NCBI GenBank assembly: GCA_963726405.1
Contig: CAVSCF010000006.1
Span: 190,336-254,335 of the forward strand
Reading direction: 5' to 3'
Origin: JAOUJD01 sp963726405
GTDB taxonomy: Bacteria; Pseudomonadota; Gammaproteobacteria; Burkholderiales; Burkholderiaceae_F
DNA length: 64,000 nt
The position numbers and the translations under genes are program-made. The notes beneath the pieces are model-generated. The model ran no database searches and was not told the DNA's origin. It worked only from the letters and a program-made list of their open reading frames with translations. Every line of letters starts with the position of its first letter. Positions within the stretch are counted from its first letter, which is position 1. Shown here one piece after another: positions 24,175-33,715 of the stretch.

Positions 24175-24260
24175 TGTCTTCCGGATCCGTGGAATCCGTG
24201 CCCTTGGCGATCTCTGTATCTTAGCGGCCGGGCTTCAGCGTTCCGTCCCGCCCGCCACCG

Positions 24261-25361
24261 ATGCCGCTCACCTTCCTCGGTCAACCGCTGCGATCCGCCA
24301 CTGCCTGGCGCATCTCGCTCGTGTTCATGGCGGTCCTCGGCCTGCATTCCTGCGCGATATATGAAGTCGCGGCCGGCCTGAACACGCTGAAGCCGGAAGA
24401 CAGCACGCAAACCACGCTGTCGGTCTCGCTGATCAGGCCACCGCCGCCGCCCCCCGCCGCTGCGCCGACGCCGGCCCCCCAACAGCCACGGCGGCCCCGT
24501 TCGGAGACCGCGCCGTCGCTGCCCGGCCCGACCGCGACGCCCCTGCCGACGGTTCCCAAGCCCGAGCCCGAGCCGCCACCGCCGCCGGTGGTCGAGCCCG
24601 CGCCTTCGCCGCCGCCGCCACCGCCGCCGCCGCCGGCGGTCGAGGAGCCGCGTCTGCCGCCGGGCGTGAGCGACTTGGCGAGGGCGGGCCGCATTGCGTA
24701 TCGCACGACGTACACCCGCATGCGCGGGATTCGGGCCATGACCTTCGTCGACTGGAACGTCGACCCGGAGCGCGGCCGCTACGAACTGTGGCTGCGCGTC
24801 GTGGATCCGGCGGGCCTGCTCGACCTCAAGTCGAGCGGTTCATTGCAGCCGTTCGGTATCGCGCCCGAGAAGTACGTCGAGCGCGTCGAGATCGCCAATC
24901 GAGAATTGCGCGTCGAACTCGACTGGACGTCCCGGGTGGCGTCATTCACGGGCCGCGGTGCGGGGCCGCCCGTCGGCTTCCTCGAAGGCGTGCAGGACCC
25001 GCTGTCCTTGCAGTTCCACCTGCCGCTGCTCGCGCAGGCCTATCCGTGGCGCTTCGTACCGGGCGCAGAGATCACGTTCCAGGTCGCGCGGCGTGGCGTC
25101 GAAAGCTATGTGTTCCGCGTGGAGACGTACGAAGCGGTGCGCATCGGCCAGAAGGACGTGCGGGCGCTGAAACTGGAACGACCGCGCACCCCGGAATCAA
25201 ACCGCAAGGCCGAAATCTGGATGGCACCGGAGTATCAGTGGCTGCCCGTGCGGCTGCGTTTCACCGACACGAACGATGAGGTGTGGGACAGCGTCCTGAT
25301 GGCGCTGCCCGGGGAAGAGCAGCCGCGCGACCCGAGCCAGGAGGAAGTGATCAAGCCGTGA
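24261..25361 (+). CDS. DUF3108 domain-containing protein with Pro-rich linker
   Basis: 366 residues. An N-terminal hydrophobic helix (about 18-40) anchors or exports it. A Pro/Ala-rich stretch (about 59-128, with runs of seven to nine prolines) follows and then a DUF3108 beta-barrel-like domain (about 140-350; AGRIAYRTTYTRMRGIRAMT, YVERVEIANRELRVELDW, PEYQWLPVRLRFTD). The layout resembles TonB-type periplasm-spanning linkers but there is no TonB domain. Function unknown. It converges with a short cytosolic gene. Confidence 0.82.
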   Translation: MPLTFLGQPLRSATAWRISLVFMAVLGLHSCAIYEVAAGLNTLKPEDSTQTTLSVSLIRPPPPPPAAAPTPAPQQPRRPRSETAPSLPGPTATPLPTVPKPEPEPPPPPVVEPAPSPPPPPPPPPAVEEPRLPPGVSDLARAGRIAYRTTYTRMRGIRAMTFVDWNVDPERGRYELWLRVVDPAGLLDLKSSGSLQPFGIAPEKYVERVEIANRELRVELDWTSRVASFTGRGAGPPVGFLEGVQDPLSLQFHLPLLAQAYPWRFVPGAEITFQVARRGVESYVFRVETYEAVRIGQKDVRALKLERPRTPESNRKAEIWMAPEYQWLPVRLRFTDTNDEVWDSVLMALPGEEQPRDPSQEEVIKP

Positions 25362-25381
25362 GCCGTTTCAACCGCGAGTGA

Positions 25382-25759
25382 TCAGGAAGCGAGCCGCGGA
25401 GGCGGGGCGAGCACCGTGCTCAGCACACGCATCTTCATCGTGCCCAGGACACCGTCGACGTCGACTTCACCGATTTCGGCGGACAACTGCATGCCGGCTG
25501 CACGGGCTTTCGCCAGGACCTGCTCGAGTTCGCGCTGCGCACCTTCGGTCTCGTCGGGGCCTTCGGCGTCGATCGCCTGCTCAAGTGCGCGCTGAAGCCG
25601 GTCGCCGATCCGGCGCGACTCGGAGTCCTCGGCCTGGAGCGAGAACTGCAGGAGCCGGGCATCCTGCGCAAGCATCGCGAGGTACTCGGCCTGCTTGGCC
25701 GGCTCCAGTCCGGTGAATAGATTGTCGCCTCCGCCACAGCCGCCGCTGTTGTGACTCAT
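25382..25759 (-). CDS. Small hypothetical protein with Gly/Cys-rich N-terminus
   Basis: 124 residues starting at ATG 25759, with GGAGG nine bases upstream. It opens SHNSGGCGGGDNLFTGLEP, then is largely helical and acidic, and ends in a hydrophobic MKMRVLSTVLAPPP. I do not recognise the family. Its reading frame is well separated from neighbours and codon usage matches the genome, so it is likely real. The 151-bp region upstream, up to the ior stop, contains the ior terminator. Confidence 0.6.
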   Translation of the reverse strand: MSHNSGGCGGGDNLFTGLEPAKQAEYLAMLAQDARLLQFSLQAEDSESRRIGDRLQRALEQAIDAEGPDETEGAQRELEQVLAKARAAGMQLSAEIGEVDVDGVLGTMKMRVLSTVLAPPPRLAS

Positions 25760-25852
25760 TGCGTCTGCCTCCATCGTTGGCTCCACCGTAAACCAGGTCG
25801 GGCTCAAACGCTGCCGAAGAAGCGAGCGCGCTTGATTCCGTTCAGTCTTCCA

Positions 25853-25881
25853 CCAAAGAAAAGGGGCGCCAGTGGCGCCCC
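25853..25881 (-). terminator. Rho-independent terminator after the indolepyruvate:ferredoxin oxidoreductase gene
   Basis: GGGGCGCC at 25863-25870 and GGCGCCCC at 25874-25881 form a perfect 8-bp stem with a three-base loop. On the minus strand it is followed by TTTTCTTTGG, so it ends transcription coming from the oxidoreductase gene about 30 bases upstream. Confidence 0.88.
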
Positions 25882-25910
25882 CTGACTTGCATGGGTCTTT
25901 TCGGATGGCG

Positions 25911-28900
25911 CTATGCGGCCTTCGTCGGCATGCGGATGACCTGCGCCACCTGCTGGCCGCGGAAACGCGCAAGCAATTCGGTCCATTTCTGCCGCGCGGT
26001 CTTGAGGTTGTTTTCCTTGACGTAGCCGAAACCGCGGATCTCCTCGGGCAGCGTCGCGAGTTGCAGGGCCACCGGGTGATTCTCGCGGTCCAGCCTGGCC
26101 AGCAGTTCTTCGACCAGCGCCTCGTACTCGCCGATCAGCTGGCGTTCCATGCGTCGTTCCGCGGACTGGCCGAATACGTCGAACGGGGTTCCCCGCAGCA
26201 TCTTCAGCTTCGACAGGACCGTGAACGCCGCCATCATTCCCGGGCCGTAGCGTTTCTTCCTCGGATGCCCGGTATTCGGGTCGACCTTCGACAACAGGGG
26301 CGGAGCCAGATAGAAGTTGAGCTTGTAATCGCCTTCGAACTGCGAGGCGATCTTCGCGCGGAAGGCCGGATCGGCGTGCAGCCGCGCCACCTCATACTCG
26401 TCCTTGTAGGCGAGCAACCGGAAGTAGTTGCGGGCCACCGCCTCGGCGAGCCGGGTCGACTGCAGCCGGTCGGACTCGACCTTGCGCACGCGCTCGACGA
26501 GATCCGCGTAGCGGCGCGCGTACCTTGCATTCTGGTAGTCGGTCAGGAATTCGACGCGACGGCTGACGAGTTCCTCGAGCGAGTTCGAGAGCCGCTTCAG
26601 GGCAACGACGTTGTCCGGGAAGGCAGTGCGCCTGACCGCGTCGAGGTCGTGCGCGGCATAGCGGCCCCACTCGAACGCCTTGCGGTTGTTCTCCACGGCC
26701 ACACCGTTGATCTCGATCGCGCGGACCATCGTTTCGTAGGCGAGCGGCAGCCAGCCCTTCTGCCACGCATAGCCGAGCATGAAGGGGTTCGTGTAGATGG
26801 CATCGCCCATCAGCGCGGTCGCCAGCCCGTTGGCGTCGACGAAGGCGCACTGGCCGTCACCGACCGCCTCGCGCACCAGTTGCGCCAGGTTCGGGCTGCC
26901 GAACTGCCAGTTGGGATTGCGGACGAAGTCCGCCGTCGGTGCCTCGGATGTGTTCACCACCGCCCGGGTGCGGTTGGCATGGACCTTCGACAGCGCCTCG
27001 TTCGACGACGTCACGATCAGGTCGCAGCCCAGCAGCACGTCCGCCTCGCCCATCGCGATGCGGGTAGCGAAGAGGTGCTGCTGCGTCGGCGCGATCTGCA
27101 CGTGCGAGAACACCGCGCCACCCTTCTGGGCAAGGCCCGCCATGTCGAGCACCGACGCGCCCTTGCCCTCGAGGTGGGCAGCCATGCCGAGCAGTTGCCC
27201 GATCGTAACCACGCCGGTCCCGCCGACGCCGGTGATGACGATGCCGTACGCGCCACGCTCGCGCAGCGCGGCCACCGCGGGCTGGGGCAGGGCGGGGATC
27301 GCGCCGGCCGACGACTTGCCCTTGCGCGGCTTGCCGCCTTCCACGGTCACGAAGCTGGGGCAGAAGCCCTTCAGGCACGAGTAGTCCTTGTTGCACGAGG
27401 ACTGGTTGATCTGTCGCTTGCGGCCGAACTCGGTTTCGAGCGGTTCGACCGACAGGCAGTTCGACTTCACGCTGCAGTCGCCGCAACCTTCGCAGACGAG
27501 ATCGTTGATGACGACGCGACGCGCGGGATCCGGGAAAGCGGTCTTCTCCGCCGTGTTCTTCTTGCGGCGCCGGCGCTTCTCCGAAGCGCAGGTCTGGTCG
27601 TAGATCAGGACCGACACGCCGGGATACTCGCGCAATTCGAGCTGCACGCGTTCGAGCTCGTCGCGGTGCCGCACCGTTACGCCCGGCGCGAGCTTCCAGG
27701 CGTCGCCGGTCGCCCCGTGCGCATTGACCGCTGTCTGGTCGATCTCGTGCACCGCGTCGTACTTCTCCGGTTCGTCCGTGACGATAACGATCTTCTGCAC
27801 GCCCTCCGCCGCCATCTGCTGCGTGATGCGCGGAGCCGTGATCTGGCCGTCGGTCGGCTGGCCGCCGGTCATGGCGACGGCGTCGTTGAACAGGATCTTG
27901 TAGGTGATGCGGACGCCGGCGGCAACGGCGGCGCGTACCGCCAGCGAGCCCGAGTGGAAGTAGGTGCCGTCGCCGAGATTCGCGAAGATGTGCTTCTCGT
28001 TCGTGAAGGGCGCCTGGCCGATCCACGGCACGCCTTCGCCGCCCATCTGAGTGAAGGTGGACGTGTTGCGGTCCATCCAGACCGCCATGTAATGGCAGCC
28101 GATGCCGGCGACGGCCCGCGAGCCCTCGGGGACGTTGGTCGACGTGTTGTGCGGACAGCCCGAGCAGAACCATGGCTTGCGCTCGGCGACCACGCGCGGC
28201 CGGGCGAGCGCTTTCTCCTTCGCGTCGATGATCGCCAGCCGTGCCTGGATGCGCGCGCGGATGTCCGCGGGCAGTTCGAGCTTGCCGATGCGCTGCGCGA
28301 TCGCCTTGGCGACGATCGCCGGCGAAAACTCGTAGGCCGCCGGCAGGATCCAGTTGCCCCGCGGCACGGCCCACTCGCCGCCGTCCTTCTCGTCGAACTT
28401 GCCGATGACGCGCGGAATGCGCTTGCCGGTGCCGATCCACGAGAACAGTTCTTCCTTCAGCTGGTATTCGAGCAGCTGGCGCTTCTCCTCGACGACGAGG
28501 ATTTCCTCGAGCCCTTCCGCGAAGCCCCGGATCGCGGTGGCTTCGAGCGGCCACACCATGCCGCATTTGAAGAGGCGGATGCCGATGTCGGCGCAGGTCG
28601 CCTCGTCGAGGCCGAGGTCGGCGAGCGCCTGCCGCGTGTCGAGGTACGCCTTGCCGCTCGCGACGATGCCGAAGCGCGCGTGCGGCGAGTCGATGACCGT
28701 GTAGTTGAGCTTGTTGGTGCGGCAGTACGCGAGCGCGGCGTACAGCTTGTGGTCGAGCAGGCGCGCTTCCATCTCCAGCGCCGAGTCGGGCCAGCGGATG
28801 TTCAGCCCGCCGGGTGGCATCTGGAAGTCGGTTGGGAGCTGGATGTCGACGTGGTCCGGATCGACGATCACCGACGCCGATGCCTCGACCACTTCCGTGA

Positions 28901-29534
28901 CGGTCTTCATGGCGACCCACACGCCGGCATAGCGGCTCATCGCGAAGCCATGCAGCCCGAGGTCCAGGTATTCCTGCACGGTGGCCGGGAACAGCACCGG
29001 CATCATGCAGGCCTTGAAGATGTGGTCCGACTGGTGCGGCAGCGTCGAGGACTTGGCGCCGTGGTCGTCGCCCGCCAGCGCGAGGACACCGCCATGCCGG
29101 CTCGTGCCGGCGGCGTTTGCATGCTTGAAGACGTCACCGCAGCGGTCGACGCCGGGCCCCTTGCCGTACCACATCGAGAACACGCCATCGACCTTGGCGC
29201 CCTCGAACATGTTCAGTTGCTGCGTACCCCATACGGACGTCGCGGCAAGGTCCTCGTTCAGTCCCGGCTGGAAGCGGACGCTGTGGCGCTCCAGGTGCTT
29301 GCGTGCCTTCCATGCGGTCTGGTCGACAGCGCCGAGGGGCGAGCCGCGATAGCCGGTGATGAAGCCTGCCGTATTCAGGCCGGCGAGCACGTCGCGCTGG
29401 TGCTGGAGCATCGCCAGGCGGAGAAGGGCCTGCGTGCCGCTCATGTAGGCGCGGCCGCGGTCCAGGGTCCACTTGTCGTCGAGGGTGACCTCCGCCAGGG
29501 CGCGGCGGACGGCTTCGGAAAGAGGGGCGTTCAT
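25911..29534 (-). CDS. Indolepyruvate:ferredoxin oxidoreductase, fused single-chain
   Basis: 1207 residues, uninterrupted. It joins what are separate IorA and IorB subunits in archaea: a pyrimidine-binding region (GYRGSPLGAVDQ, about 46-57), a TPP-binding region (GIGCHYMAVWMDR and LGDGTYFHSG), a cysteine cluster for an Fe-S centre (CEGCGDCSVKSNC followed by CNKDYSCLKGFC) and a C-terminal gamma-type domain (ITGVGGTGVVTIGQLLG). The enzyme oxidatively decarboxylates aryl 2-oxoacids from aromatic amino acids to acyl-CoAs with ferredoxin as acceptor. The Fe-S region is shorter than the two-cluster ferredoxin domain of the archaeal enzyme. Start ATG 29534; monocistronic, with its own terminator. 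Confidence 0.93.
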   Translation of the reverse strand: MNAPLSEAVRRALAEVTLDDKWTLDRGRAYMSGTQALLRLAMLQHQRDVLAGLNTAGFITGYRGSPLGAVDQTAWKARKHLERHSVRFQPGLNEDLAATSVWGTQQLNMFEGAKVDGVFSMWYGKGPGVDRCGDVFKHANAAGTSRHGGVLALAGDDHGAKSSTLPHQSDHIFKACMMPVLFPATVQEYLDLGLHGFAMSRYAGVWVAMKTVTEVVEASASVIVDPDHVDIQLPTDFQMPPGGLNIRWPDSALEMEARLLDHKLYAALAYCRTNKLNYTVIDSPHARFGIVASGKAYLDTRQALADLGLDEATCADIGIRLFKCGMVWPLEATAIRGFAEGLEEILVVEEKRQLLEYQLKEELFSWIGTGKRIPRVIGKFDEKDGGEWAVPRGNWILPAAYEFSPAIVAKAIAQRIGKLELPADIRARIQARLAIIDAKEKALARPRVVAERKPWFCSGCPHNTSTNVPEGSRAVAGIGCHYMAVWMDRNTSTFTQMGGEGVPWIGQAPFTNEKHIFANLGDGTYFHSGSLAVRAAVAAGVRITYKILFNDAVAMTGGQPTDGQITAPRITQQMAAEGVQKIVIVTDEPEKYDAVHEIDQTAVNAHGATGDAWKLAPGVTVRHRDELERVQLELREYPGVSVLIYDQTCASEKRRRRKKNTAEKTAFPDPARRVVINDLVCEGCGDCSVKSNCLSVEPLETEFGRKRQINQSSCNKDYSCLKGFCPSFVTVEGGKPRKGKSSAGAIPALPQPAVAALRERGAYGIVITGVGGTGVVTIGQLLGMAAHLEGKGASVLDMAGLAQKGGAVFSHVQIAPTQQHLFATRIAMGEADVLLGCDLIVTSSNEALSKVHANRTRAVVNTSEAPTADFVRNPNWQFGSPNLAQLVREAVGDGQCAFVDANGLATALMGDAIYTNPFMLGYAWQKGWLPLAYETMVRAIEINGVAVENNRKAFEWGRYAAHDLDAVRRTAFPDNVVALKRLSNSLEELVSRRVEFLTDYQNARYARRYADLVERVRKVESDRLQSTRLAEAVARNYFRLLAYKDEYEVARLHADPAFRAKIASQFEGDYKLNFYLAPPLLSKVDPNTGHPRKKRYGPGMMAAFTVLSKLKMLRGTPFDVFGQSAERRMERQLIGEYEALVEELLARLDRENHPVALQLATLPEEIRGFGYVKENNLKTARQKWTELLARFRGQQVAQVIRMPTKAA

Positions 29535-29778
29535 GTGGCTCCTGCCAAAAATCGTGTTCTTGGGAGCGCGGCATCGAGCGCGGTTCGCTTCTGCCGGCGG
29601 CCGTCGCGCGCCTTGTGGGCCCGCCCGGCGGATCGCCCGGTCAGCCCGGGCGTTTGAGTGGGCGCGAGAGTAGCACCGCCCCCACTCGATTCTCAATCAT
29701 GCGGTGCGGCACTGCATCCGCCATACCCATGGCGACGGACACCCCGGATTGACCGCCGCAAGCCCGCGGCGTTCCCGA

Positions 29779-30195
29779 TCAAGCGGGCATCGGCTGGCGA
29801 TCCTTCAGGCGCAGCCAGCCACGGGCGATTCGATAGATGGCCCAGATTCCGAGGGCGAAGAAGCCGACGATCCAGATCGCAATGCCGACGAGGACGATCG
29901 CGAAGACCGTGCCGACGATGAAGATGATCAGCGCCCACAGCAACGCCCACCAGAACGTGCGGATCTGCCACGAGAAGTGCGAGTCGAGCCAGGTCCCGCG
30001 GACGTCCGAGCGCTTAACGTAGTTGATGACGACCGCGATGATCGACGGCCAACCGAACAGGAACATGCCGATCACCGACGCGGTCCCGAAGGCGCCGACC
30101 ACGAGGCCCAGTGTGTGAAGTGCGTAGACCACGTGCGTCGTGGTGACGAGCGCGTCGGACGGAACGACGCTGGCGGGAGGCAGCGGTGTACTCAT
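29779..30195 (-). CDS. DUF4870-like small membrane protein
   Basis: 138 residues with a short N-terminal tail and three to four hydrophobic segments (about 22-60 and 83-125), containing FGWPSIIAVVINYVKRSDVRGTWLDSHFSWQIRTFWW split across the family pattern in which a loop follows WLDSHF. This pattern is common in uncharacterised proteobacterial inner-membrane proteins. It is divergent from the M3 peptidase gene. The 244 bases between its stop and the ior start hold only GC-rich inverted repeats and the ior promoter; I see no further gene there. Confidence 0.8.
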   Translation of the reverse strand: MSTPLPPASVVPSDALVTTTHVVYALHTLGLVVGAFGTASVIGMFLFGWPSIIAVVINYVKRSDVRGTWLDSHFSWQIRTFWWALLWALIIFIVGTVFAIVLVGIAIWIVGFFALGIWAIYRIARGWLRLKDRQPMPA

Positions 30196-30320
30196 GTTGT
30201 TTTGGCTCCTTGGGTCGGCATGAGCCAGCATAGCGTGTGCCTCTGGCCCCCTGCAGCGACAATGCGGGACAGGGGAAGTTCATGCGGTATCGTCTCCGGC
30301 CGCACCGCGCGAGGACGCCG

Positions 30321-32382
30321 ATGCCCGAGCACACCAATCCCTTGCTGCAGCCCTGGGACGCCCCGTTCCAGTTGCCGCCGTTCGACCGTATCCGCGCCGA
30401 GCACTTCGCGCCGGCGTTCGAAGCGGCGATCGCCGAGCATCGTGCCGAGATTGCAGCCATCGTGGCAAGCGCCGCGGAGCCGACCTTCGCGAACACGATT
30501 GCCGCGTTCGAACGCAGCGGCCGCCGCCTTGCGCGCGCCGAGCACGTGTTCTTCAATCTCGCGTCGTCGGAAACATCGCCCGCCCTGCAAGCCGTCGAGC
30601 GCGACGTCGCGCCCAGGCTGGCTTCGCACGAAAGCGCGATCTACCTGGACGCCGGACTGTTCGCGCGCATCGACGCGCTGCACGCCCGCCGGAGTGCGCT
30701 GGGGCTGGACGACGAGCAGTTGCGCCTGCTCGACCGCATCCACCTCGACTTCGTGCGCGAGGGTGCGAGGCTCGGCCCTGAAGCGAAGGCCCGCCTTGCG
30801 CAGATCGTGGAGCGCCTTGCGCACCTGCACACCGCGTTCTCCCAGAACGTCCTGGCCGATGAGTCGAGCTGGGTCTTGTGGCTTCGGAGCGAGGCCGATC
30901 TGGCCGGCCTGCCCGCTTCAGTGCGCGACGCCGCGAACAGCGTGGCGGTGGAGCGCGGTCAGGCTGACGCCTGGGCCATCACGACCAGCCGATCGCTGGT
31001 GGTGCCCTTCCTGACCTTCTCCGATCGAAGGGACCTGCGACAGCAGGCGTACGCCGCGTGGAAGTCCCGCGGCGAGCATGACGGCGAGCACGACAACCGG
31101 CCGATCGCTCGCGAGATCCTCAAATTGCGCAGCGAACAGGCGCGCCTGCTGGGATACGACAGCTATGCCGATTACGCGCTCGTCGATCGCATGGCCGGCA
31201 CGCCGGCCGCCGTGCAGCAGCTGCTGCAACGGGTGTGGGAACCGGCGAAAGCGAGAGCGCGCGAGGAGTACAGCCTATTGCAGGCGCAGGCCGCGGCACT
31301 GGGCCAGCCTGCCGATCTGCAGCCATGGGACTGGCGCTACTACGCCGAGAAGGTCCGTCAGGTGCGTTACGAGCGTCGACGACGCCCAGGTGAAGCCGTA
31401 CTTTCCGCTCGAGCGCATGGTCGAGGCGGCGTTCGACTGCGCGCACCGCCTCTTCGGCGTGCGCTTCGTCGCCCGGCCGGACCTCAAGCTCTACCACCCC
31501 GATGTGCGCGCCTATGAGGTGCAGCGCGACGGCACGACGATCGGGGTCTTCCTGCACGACAATTTCGCCCGCCCGACCAAGCGCAGCGGCGCGTGGATGA
31601 GCCCGTACCGCTGGCAGTCGCGCATCGACGGCGACGTGATCCCGATCGTGGCCAACAACAACAACTTCGCCCGGGCGCCGGCGCGCGATCCGACCCTGCT
31701 GTCGCTCGACGACGTGCGCACGCTGTTTCACGAGTTCGGCCACGGCCTGCACGGCCTGCTGTCGGACGTGACGTACGAGCGCCTCTCGGGTACCCGGGTG
31801 CTGCGCGATTTCGTCGAACTGCCGTCGCAGCTGTTCGAGCACTGGATGCTCGAACCCGCCGTGCTCAGGAAGCATGCGCGGCACGTTGAGACCGGGGAGC
31901 CGATTCCCGAAGAGCTGATCGACCGCATCAAGCGGGCGCGTCGGTTCAACCAGGGGTTCGAGACCGTGGGTTACACCGCCTGCGCGCTGCTCGACATGGC
32001 CTTGCACGCGCGCACGGACCCCGACGGCGTCGACATTTCCGAATTCGAACAGTCCGAACTGACGAGGATCGGCATGCCGCCGGGAACACATGCCTATCAC
32101 CGGCTACCGCACTTCCAGCACCTGTTCGCAGGCTCAGGGTATGCGGCCGGCTACTACGTCTACATGTGGGCCGAGGTGCTGGACGCGGACGGCTACGACG
32201 CGTTCACCGAAGCGGGCGACCCGTTCGATGCAGCGACCGCCGCGCGGCTGCTGAAGCACGTGTATTCGACCGGCAACCGCGTCGAGCCGGGCGCTGCGTA
32301 CCGCGCATTCCGCGGACGCGACGCCGCGGTCGAGCCGATGCTCGCCAAGCGTGGTCTGTTGCCGGAAGGCGCGCCCGCCTAG
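30321..32382 (+). CDS. prlC: M3-family zinc oligopeptidase (oligopeptidase A-like), one frameshift
   Basis: About 687 residues once a frameshift near 31370-31380 is repaired. The N-terminal helical half (NPLLQPWDAPFQLPPFDRI) and the catalytic half with the zinc-binding HEFGH (coded at about 31729-31743) and the downstream Glu helix identify thimet-type oligopeptidase/PrlC, a cytosolic enzyme that degrades signal peptides and short peptides. The break falls in RYYAEKVRQVRYE|VDDAQVKPYFPLERM and is a single-event indel, so probably an error. ATG 30321 is preceded by GAGG. Its TAG stop overlaps the stop of the convergent aminotransferase. Gene symbol by family resemblance. Confidence 0.85.
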
Positions 32383-33563
32383 GCGGCGTGCACCTGCCTG
32401 AGGAACGCGCGCAGGCGCTCCGCGCCCTGCAGCAGCAGGGCGTCCGAAGCGGCGAAGCACCACCGCAGGTACCCCTCGCCTTCGGGCCCGAACGCGATGC
32501 CGGGCGCGATGCCCAGACCCGCTTCGGCGACGAGCCGCTTCGCGCAGGCGAGGCTGTCCTCGCTGAAGCCGGCGATCCGGAAGAACAGGTACATCGCCCC
32601 CGGCGGCGGCGCCGCCTCGATGCCGGGCAGCGCGCCGAGTTCGCGCACGAGGAGATCGCGCGAACGCCGCAGGCGCCCGACGGTCGCGGCCACGAGCGGC
32701 TCGCCCTGCCGCACGGCGACCAGCCCGGCCTGCTGCACGAAAGGCGGCGCGCACGAGGTGTTGAACTCGATCACCTTGCCGACCTGCGCGATGAATGCAC
32801 GCGGCGCGACGAGCCAACCCAGCCGCCAGCCCGTCATCGTCCAGCTCTTCGAGAACGTATTGGCGCTGACGTAGCGGTCGTCCGCATCGACGAGATCGAG
32901 CACGCTCGGAGCGTGGCCGTTGGACGTCAGCGCGGGGTCGAGGACGATGCGTTCGTAGGCATCGTCGGAAACCAGCCAGATGCCGTGACGGCGGCAATGC
33001 TCGAGCAGGGCGACCCAGTCGGCCCGGGGCATCGTCCAGCCGGTCGGGTTGTTGGGGGAGTTCACCAGGACCATGCGGGTGCCCGGTGTGGCGGCGTCGA
33101 GCAGCCGTTGCAGGTCGAGCGACCACGCGCCGCCGCGGCAGGTCAAGGGCACGCGCACCACGTCGGCACTCATGATCCGCGGCATCGCGGTGAGGTTCGG
33201 CCAGACCGGCGTGACGATCGCCACGCGGTCGCCCGGATCGATGAGCGTCTGGTCGATCAGCGACAGCGCGTGCACGCCGGCGCTCGTCACCGCGACCCGG
33301 TCTACGGTGACGGCGGTCGCCGGTCGGTGCAGCCGGTTGGCGTAGGCGGCCAGTTCCTCGCGCAGTTCGGGAATGCCGAGGTTGTGGTTGTAGAAGGTCT
33401 CGCCGGCGTCCAGCGCCGCCTTCGCCGCGTCGCGGATGAACGCAGGCGTGACCTGGTCGCCTTCGCCGAACCAGAATTTCAGGACGTCGGTGCGGCCGAT
33501 GCCGGCATTCGCGACTTCGCGGATGCGCGAGGCGGGCAGGGATTCGATGAGGGGTCGGATCAT
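32379..33563 (-). CDS. Class I PLP-dependent aminotransferase
   Basis: 394 residues. Fold-type I aminotransferase: substrate region FWFGEGDQVTP, NSPNNPTGW (about 170-178), DDAYERIV, and the PLP-binding Lys in SANTFSKSWTMTGWRLGW. Closest pattern is aspartate/aromatic-type class I enzymes acting on unspecified amino acids. It is convergent with the M3 peptidase: both stop codons share the palindrome CTAG at 32379-32382. The next gene upstream on the same strand, gspF, ends in a hairpin, so the aminotransferase likely has its own promoter in the 150-bp gap. Confidence 0.9.
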   Translation of the reverse strand: MIRPLIESLPASRIREVANAGIGRTDVLKFWFGEGDQVTPAFIRDAAKAALDAGETFYNHNLGIPELREELAAYANRLHRPATAVTVDRVAVTSAGVHALSLIDQTLIDPGDRVAIVTPVWPNLTAMPRIMSADVVRVPLTCRGGAWSLDLQRLLDAATPGTRMVLVNSPNNPTGWTMPRADWVALLEHCRRHGIWLVSDDAYERIVLDPALTSNGHAPSVLDLVDADDRYVSANTFSKSWTMTGWRLGWLVAPRAFIAQVGKVIEFNTSCAPPFVQQAGLVAVRQGEPLVAATVGRLRRSRDLLVRELGALPGIEAAPPPGAMYLFFRIAGFSEDSLACAKRLVAEAGLGIAPGIAFGPEGEGYLRWCFAASDALLLQGAERLRAFLRQVHAA

Positions 33564-33669
33564 GGCTCGATTATGAGCGAAGCGCGGCGCGAGTCGCTGC
33601 TCCGCGTCGCAGTTGTCCTTGTGCTGCGCGCCCGGCCGCTCCGAAGCGCAGCACACAAACTAGTACAGT

Positions 33670-33710
33670 CGAGGTGCACGTGCGATCGCGCAGCGATCGC
33701 GTACACCTCG
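33670..33710 (-). terminator. Long hairpin downstream of gspF, probable operon terminator
   Basis: A 20-base arm (33670-33689) pairs with an 18-base arm (33693-33710) with one mismatch and a two-base bulge around a three-base loop. It starts six bases after the gspF stop. There is no long T-run on the minus strand (TTTG only further on), so termination would rely on stem strength, or the element may protect the mRNA end. Confidence 0.65.
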
Positions 33711-33715
33711 ATTCG

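Noticed and set aside
25872..29657. Plus-strand open frame of 1261 codons opposite the indolepyruvate oxidoreductase
   Set aside because: Antisense mirror of an intact conserved enzyme gene; composition (His/Arg/Val-rich, no domains) is that of a shadow frame.
33680..33701. GCGATCGC copies as a HIP1-type genome-wide repeat
   Set aside because: The two copies are the two arms of one hairpin, not dispersed repeats.
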